64,000 bases of DNA from Ipomoea triloba (Eukaryota; Streptophyta; Magnoliopsida; Solanales; Convolvulaceae): positions 20,338,681 to 20,402,680 of the forward strand of contig NC_044930.1 in the NCBI RefSeq assembly GCF_003576645.1, written 5' to 3'. Below are positions 58,955-64,000 of this stretch, in pieces (position 1 is the stretch's first letter; the number at the start of each line of letters is the position of its first letter). Made by a program: the position numbers and the translations under genes. The notes under the pieces are model-generated. The model searched no databases. It was not told the origin of the DNA and saw only the letters and a list, made by a program, of their open reading frames with translations.

Positions 58955-59165
58955 GTTGGCCGGGGTCAGCCTCGGCCAATTGTTGGCCGGGGTCAGCCTC
59001 GGCCAATTGTTGGCCGGGGTCAGCCTCGGCCAATTGTTGGCCGAGGTCAGCCTCGACCAATTGTTAGCCGAGGTCAGCCTCAGCCAATTTTTGGCCGAGG
59101 TCAGGCCTCGACCAATTGTTAGACGGGGTTAGCCTCGGCCAATTTTTGGCCGAGGTCCGGCCTCG
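58735..59165. repeat. Tandem array of GGCCGAGG palindromes
   Basis: Units of about 26-27 bp, each containing an inverted repeat of the form TTGGCCGAGG-TCAG-CCTCGGCCAA or a one-base variant (GGCCGGGG). The array is interrupted by the N at 58836. Frames through it are repeat artefacts. Confidence 0.85.
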
Positions 59166-59985
59166 GCGATGATTTATTATTATTATGTTTTTTTTTGTTT
59201 GGGCGTTCTGTGCGCGAGCTCACTTCGACCAGTCGTAGGCTCGGTCAAAGGTTAGCTCTCCCGTCAGGTAGCTAGCGAGATCGGATCTCGTGTCGGCCCT
59301 AAGGGACTAGAATGTGGTGTTTTTGAAATCAAGGCTCCGGCTTGACCCAGAAAAACACTCTCCCGTTAGGTAGCTAGCGAGATTGGGTCTCATGCCGGCC
59401 CTAAGAGAATAGAGTGTGGTGTTTTTGCAGCAAAGCCTTAAGCTTTACCCAGAAAACACCCTCCCGTCAGGGAGCTAGCGAGATCGGATCTCGTGGCCCT
59501 AAGGGAATAAAGTTTTATTTTATTTTATTTTCACGGAATTTGAGAGGTGACGCCGCTTGAGGATGTCACCCATCATAGTACTACTCTCGGGCGATGATTT
59601 TTTATTATTTTTTTGTTTGGGCGTTCTGTGCGCGAGCTCACTTCAACTAGCCGTAGGCTCGGTCAAAGGTCAGCTCTCCCGTCAGGTAGCTAGCGAGATC
59701 GGATCTCGTGCCGGTCCTAAGGGACTAGAGTGTGGTGTTTTTGAAATCAAGACTCCGGCTTGACCTAGAAAAACACTCTCCTATTAGGTAGCTAGCGAGA
59801 TCGGATCTTGTACCAGACCTAAGAGAATAGAGTGTGGTGTTTTCGCAGCAAAGCCTTAAGCTTTACCCAGAAAACACCTTCCCGTCAAGTAGCTAGCGAG
59901 ATCGAATCTCGTGCCGGCCCTAAGGGAATAAAATTTTATTTTATTTTATTTTCACAGAATTTGAGAGGTGACGCTACTTGAGGAG
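59166..59985. repeat. Tandem duplication of about 426 bp with inner repeats
   Basis: Two copies (59166-59591 and 59592 to about 59985) begin CGATGATTT and share TTGGGCGTTCTGTGCGCGAG. Each contains three sub-repeats of about 110 bp with AGCTAGCGAGATCGGATCTC. It is internal to the LTR element. Confidence 0.75.
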
Positions 59986-60449
59986 GTGACGTCGCTTGAG
60001 GAGGTGACGCCGCCCGCTTGAGGAGGTGACGTCGCCCGCTTGAGAAGGTGACACCGCCCGCCTGAGGAGGTGACGTCGCTTGAGGAGGTGACGCCACTTG
60101 AGGAGGTGACGCCGCTTGAGGAGGTGACACCACTTGAGGAGGTGACGCCGCTTGAGGAGGTAGCGCCACTTGAGGAGGTGACACCGCTTGAGGAGGTGAC
60201 ACCGCTTGAGGATGTGACGCTACTTGAGGAGGTAACGCTGCTGTTTGGAAGTCCACGGCTTGGATGGGAGCAGCGTTCACTAGGAGGGGAGCGCGGCTCC
60301 CATTGTGGTTGTTGTTGAGTTTGCTACGGAGATCACCCTCTCGGTGATGATTGTTGTTGATCTGGCTGCGAAGATCACCCTCGTGGCGATCTCACACGCG
60401 GTTACTGTTGAGCTGCTCACGAAGATCACCCGAGGGGTGACCATTGGTC
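59936..60449 (-). pseudogene. gag-like remnant with SPPQ repeat array
   Basis: One frame on - reads TNGHPSGDLREQLNSNRV, a TGA at 60392-60394, then DRHEGDLRSQINNNHHREGD, LRSKLNNNHNG and a proline-rich tail of about 15 (A/V)SPPQ units encoded by an 18-bp repeat (59966-60240 on +). Three GDLRxxLN-like repeats suggest the N-terminal region of a Gypsy gag. The capsid core, zinc knuckle and pol are absent, so no function is claimed. Confidence 0.5.
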
Positions 60450-60904
60450 ACTAGACGAGAACTATGAGATCAGAGCTGCTGGATCTGGATGAGATGAGCT
60501 GGGTGTTTTGTTATTTGTGAAGTTTGCCTGAGATCTGATCTTGGCTCTCAATGAAAGCACCAATGACGGTAAGAATGTTACCGTTATCTTTGTATTATTA
60601 ATCTCAGTGTTAAAGTACAATGGTGAGTACAATAGTCTAGTAGTGTTTGTCTTAGTAATGTTGCGTCCCCCGTCTAGTGTGAGTGTCTTTTTATATGCCT
60701 GAGTGCAACGACTCTTTGCTTCCACTTCAATGCGCAGTAAGTGACCTCTTCAATGTTGTTCTTCAGTAAGTGGATATTAATACTGAGGAACTGTTGGAGT
60801 AGCTCCTCCTCTTTAATGTGTAACGGCCTCTTTCACGTCTATTCACTACCTTCGGGTCAGTGCTGATGATTCCGGTCAGGTGTTGATGCTCAATTATCCT
60901 GTCA

Positions 60905-61481
60905 ATATATAAGACTTAAAGTATTGATTATATATGCAATTTTGTTATTAGCCATTTTTATTAGATCCAATCTATTTCACGGATTGAAATTCGTGAGACA
61001 ATTTCACAAAAAAACCATCCCAAAGATCACATATTTAGAAATTTTAATTTATAATACTAATAATAATTTTAGTCTTACACTTAATTTTATCAAGATTAAG
61101 TTGTCTACGTATCTTATCAAAATTTCAATAATAATCAAAGTCCACGTAATTCTTTTTATTTTATTTTATTTTATTTTATTTTGTATTTACATTTTTAAGA
61201 GTCATTGGCTTCTCCTTTTGTCGTGGTTAGTGTTAAACTATTATTAAAAAAATGGTTTAGAACAAGAACCACTCATGCGAGATAGTGAATGAGGTAAATT
61301 ATAAGATGTGTTTCGACTAGTCTTAATATCTCCAATTTTTTATTTTTTTTGTGTTATTTGTAGGATTCAAATCTTGCACTCTACAGCTACTAGTAAAGAA
61401 AAACTTATAAACTTATTTTATGTTATTGGGTTAGTTGACCAATTGAACTATGCGCCAATGCCATTGATACAATATATGTTG
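60905..61481. other. AT-rich sequence
   Basis: The end of the 120-bp tandem repeat region is followed by DNA without a recognisable gene, including a (TTTTA)n tract near 61150. Confidence 0.45.
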
Positions 61482-61817
61482 GAGTTAATACACAATTTAG
61501 TCATCGACTATACCGATTTTTCTCGATTTAGTCCTAAACGACTTTTTTGTGCTTAATTAGGTCATCGATTTTGATGGTTTTACCCAATTAAGTCTTCAGT
61601 TGTTATAATCAATGACTAAATTGAGGAAAATGACTATAGTCAAAAGACTGAATTGGGTAAAACCATTATATTCAAAGACTAATTTGGGTAAAATCACGAT
61701 AGTCGATGACTAAATTGTGTATTAATAGAGGTGAAATTACCATGTTATCTTAACATATGACTCAATTAGGTAAAACCATTAAAGTCAAGAACCTAATTAA
61801 GTACAAAAATTACTTTA

Positions 61818-62088
61818 GAGTTAATTCCATTTTTGGTCCTAGATTTATAGGTAACAGTCCACTTTCTGATAAAAAAATTTTTTTTTTAAAAAAAGAAGCT
61901 AAAAATAGATTGTCACCTATAAATCTGCTAGGACAAAAAATGGAATTAACTCATTTTTTTTGAGTACGACTGACTCTAATACAATATAGTACTCCACTGA
62001 GGATCAAACCCACTCCCATCATCCATGTGAGAGTGTTAATCGGGATATCAGGTACCACTTGACTACAAGATCTTTGGCGAATTAACTC
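61818..62088. mobile_element. Nested Mutator-like MITE
   Basis: Starts GAGTTAATTCCATTTTTGG, with the inverse CAAAAAATGGAATTAACTC at about 61934-61952. The flanks ATTACTTTA (61809-61817) and ATTAGTTTA (62089-62097) match at 8 of 9 once the SINE and its duplication are removed. Confidence 0.65.
61954..62078 (-). mobile_element. tRNA-derived SINE (family S1), copy 4
   Basis: On - it starts GCCAAAGATCTTGTAGTCAA, has a B box GGGTTTGATCCTC and ends in an A run. The flanks 61943-61953 and 62079-62089 are both GAATTAACTCA, an 11-bp target duplication. It was the last of three nested insertions at this site. Confidence 0.85.
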
Positions 62089-62336
62089 ATTAGTTTAAGA
62101 CTAAATTGACACAAATCACTATAATCGATTATTAAATTGGGTATTAACTCATATATGTTGTTATTGTTGGTAGATAATATACAAATAACTCTGAATGACT
62201 AATAACGTCTTCTTCTTCATTTATGCTTAATAGCCATTGTAATAATGGATGATGTTGTGGATCTAACTGCTCAATCAAATCCCAATTATTTCCGATCCAT
62301 ATTTGCATGTTGGAGACTTGGAGTTATCTATACTAT

Positions 62337-62568
62337 TAATAAAAACAATATCCTCAGTTTTAACTTCTCGCCCAAAATAGACCTATAATATTTTGGTGTG
62401 GGTAATATTGTAAAATATGGTAATACAATTCCTATCCCTAATACAATTGTAAATTAAAATAGAATTCCTAATAAAATATATTCTTTCCTAAGTTCCTATT
62501 CGTAATACAATTCTAGACTAGAATTACTAATGGTAATAATTCAGTATATATATTTCTCTGCAATGCAA
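62337..62568 (+). mobile_element. Second Helitron-type 5' end
   Basis: TCTATACTATTAATAAAAAC and the next 35 bp are almost identical to the Helitron start at 62569. It is either a 5' end of an older element cut by the younger one, or a partial tandem copy. Confidence 0.5.
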
Positions 62569-62731
62569 TCTATACTATTAATAAAAACAATATCCTCAGT
62601 TTTAACTTCCCGCCCAAAACATACCGATAGTATTATGGTATGGTTTGCGTAATGTTGTAAAAAATATGAAAATTTGGCATAATTCAACCCGCAAGGCCAA
62701 CCAATTTTTTGAACGACATTCGTGCATGCAG

Positions 62732-63093
62732 GTGTCGGCGCACGAGTCAAGCCTTTTTAAGTTCATTTTGGGATTTCATTTGCACCCCCTGCGCGCGAGA
62801 GAGAGCCTCTATGCTATACAATTCAATAAGCCTTAGAAAAACTCTTGTATAAGTTGTGGTGCAAACCACTTCTCAAACCAATGTGGGACAAAAGTTACTT
62901 GAAAGGTTTTTCTCTATATTTTTCTAACTCAAATGGGTCAACTTTGACAACCAATTTCTCATTCACCCATTATCAGTTTTGAGCGTACAATATATCAATC
63001 TTTTCGTCTAACTACGAAGAAAGTGGACCCCACATATATTTGTACCACAATATTGCCAGTAAAATGCCATTTTATGCTAATTTTTTTTCAACA
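62732..63093 (-). mobile_element. Partial Copia LTR, same family as 7727-9637
   Basis: On - it starts TGTTGAAAAAAAATTAGCAT and shares CCACATATATTTGTACCACA, TCATTCACCCATTATC and AGAGCCTCTATGCTA with the LTR at 8360-8740. The far end of the LTR is not present. Confidence 0.7.
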
Positions 63094-63129
63094 GTTATTT
63101 GTCCAGAGAATATCAATGTGTTGAATGAA

Positions 63130-63180
63130 GAAGATGATATATAGTGAAGGGCAATATCATCTTCACTATATATCATCTTC
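63130..63180. repeat. Perfect 20-bp inverted repeat
   Basis: 63130-63149 and 63161-63180 are exact inverse copies around an 11-nt loop. It is AT-rich and lies within the Helitron. Confidence 0.85.
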
Positions 63181-63293
63181 CTCCTCCAACACAACGCTCT
63201 ACGGTCAACCAACAATTACTCAACTGATTATCCCATTACTCCCATGTAAAATTTTCTCTAATATAGTTATACTTACTGAATATCAAAATATAA

Positions 63294-63765
63294 GTGTATC
63301 TCAAGATCTTGCAATAACTAACCGACAAGTAATTAAATTAATGAATATGATGCAATAATGTAAATTATCTACCTATTGCATTTATACACTTATTTTAGAA
63401 CACTGAATTTTTGTGATATTTGTTGTATGCAAGGAAGACTCATACTATAATTGCATTTATACACTTATTCATACTCATATTCGATATTATAATTTATAAT
63501 TTTATATAATTGTATATCGATTCAAATANTGTACCTCAAGATCTTGCAATAACTAACCGACAAGTAATTAAATTAATGAATATGATGCAATAATGTAAAT
63601 TATCTACCTATTGCATTTATACACTTATTTTAGAACACTGAATTTTTGTGATATTTGTTGCATGCAAGGAAGACTCATACTATAATTGCATTTATACACT
63701 TATTCATACTCATATTCGATATTATAATTTATAATTTTATATAATTGTATATCGATTCAAATATT
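63294..63765. repeat. Direct duplication of about 235 bp around the N at 63529
   Basis: 63294-63528 and 63530 onward differ at only about two positions (TGTATCTC/TGTACCTC, TTGTATGC/TTGCATGC). The copies are joined by a single N, which suggests an unmerged contig overlap or two alleles. Confidence 0.75.
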
Positions 63766-63884
63766 TCTTAAAATATTATAACAAATTCATTCCGTGCAAC
63801 GCACGGGTGAAAATACTAGTACTATATAATAATAATAATTTTCCTAAAAAAATATAATAATAATATTATTATTATTTTTTTTTG

Positions 63885-63991
63885 AATACTACTAACTCTA
63901 TTAGAATGCAGTATCTGTTCATAACTACCGAACCCACCACCTCCCATATAAAGGGAAGGGCTTGATGCCACTGGACTACAAGGTCCTTGGC
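63885..63991 (-). mobile_element. tRNA-derived SINE (family S1), copy 5
   Basis: On - it starts GCCAAGGACCTTGTAGTCCA (A box TAGTCCAGTGGCATC), then GGTGGTGGGTTCGGTAGTTA and an A run. It is shortened in the middle relative to copy 1. It sits in (ATT)n about 65 bp beyond the Helitron end. Confidence 0.75.
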
Positions 63992-64000
63992 ATTATTATT

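Larger units (their letters stand above)
58221..60904 (-). mobile_element. Non-autonomous LTR retrotransposon (Gypsy-like)
   Basis: Direct repeats 58221-58566 and 60564-60904 begin TGACGGTAAGAATG and end GTCA, about 95% alike by eye. The flanks 58216-58220 and 60905-60909 are both ATATA. On the - strand the first LTR is followed by TTGGTGCTTTCATTGAGAGC, a primer-site type common in plant Gypsy elements. GGGAGTGGGGGGGGACTGG before the other LTR is the polypurine tract. A gag-like N-terminal remnant remains, but no protease, reverse transcriptase or integrase was seen. Its interior is mostly tandem repeats. Confidence 0.88.
61482..62150. mobile_element. Mutator-like MITE with a perfect 10-bp duplication
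   Basis: Starts GAGTTAATACACAATTTAG and ends TTAAATTGGGTATTAACTC. The flanks 61472-61481 and 62151-62160 are both ATATATGTTG. The outer arm text (AGTCATCGACTAT) recurs inverted at about 61700 and 62120. It contains the element 61818-62088. Confidence 0.85.
62569..63819 (+). mobile_element. Helitron, non-autonomous
   Basis: Starts A|TCTATACTATTAATA. It ends with the hairpin CCGTGC-AAC-GCACGG (63792-63806) and then GTGAAAATACTAG|T, the standard Helitron layout with insertion between A and T. There is no Rep/helicase frame. It contains a Copia LTR piece (62732-63093), a 20-bp hairpin and the duplicated block around the N at 63529. Confidence 0.8.

Noticed and set aside
58556..59132. Several overlapping frames of GQPRPIV- and LAEADPGQ-type peptides on both strands
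   Set aside because: All come from the GGCCGAGG palindrome array, whose unit is near a multiple of three; no conserved protein is involved.

Overview
This is nuclear DNA from a flowering plant, probably a eudicot; an asterid such as Convolvulaceae is a low-confidence guess. It is AT-rich, its genes carry spliceosomal introns, and SINEs, TRIMs, Helitrons, MITEs and Mutator-like elements are layered on one another. Two ordinary host genes are present: a plastid-type aspartate aminotransferase on the + strand (CDS 38511-41920, 11 exons, 459 residues) and a receptor-like kinase close to Arabidopsis At1g80640 on the - strand (CDS 54553-51597, 10 exons, 448 residues). Both reconstruct with no broken frame.

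Almost everything else is mobile DNA. At 14.8-25.0 kb a hAT-like shell with an 8-bp target duplication holds a foldback element and a roughly 9.2-kb Mutator-like element (15537-24775). That element carries two converging genes: a Ulp1-type (C48) protease gene on + and a MURA/FAR1-type transposase gene on -. Both are lightly damaged. A strand-oriented motif fills the introns and flanks of both genes in mirror image.

Two Pack-MULEs follow, each with a perfect 9-bp target duplication. One (25151-26796) holds pieces of a tomosyn-like WD40 gene and a RING-H2/DUF1117 E3 ligase gene. The other (27046-28030) holds a G-type lectin receptor-kinase domain.

Across the window lie at least eight copies of one Mutator-like MITE family. 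It has ends related to GGCAAATTAT and CAGTCGTTAT and 9-bp target duplications. The outer palindromic shell is constant in layout while the inner core is a different minisatellite in different copies. About ten further long-TIR foldback elements also have 8-10 bp target duplications.

Other residents are two TRIM-like elements, a deleted Copia element nested at 7.7-9.6 kb, a 5'-truncated LINE (45.8-47.2 kb), a 1.1-kb near-palindrome (47.9-49.1 kb), a non-autonomous Gypsy-like LTR element with a perfect 5-bp target duplication (58221-60904), a Helitron (62569-63819), several tRNA-derived SINE families and Tourist- and Stowaway-like MITEs. Both single-N positions (58836, 63529) are flanked by near-identical direct duplications that look like unmerged contig overlaps. 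Family names rest on motif recognition and terminal structure read by eye; no database search was run.
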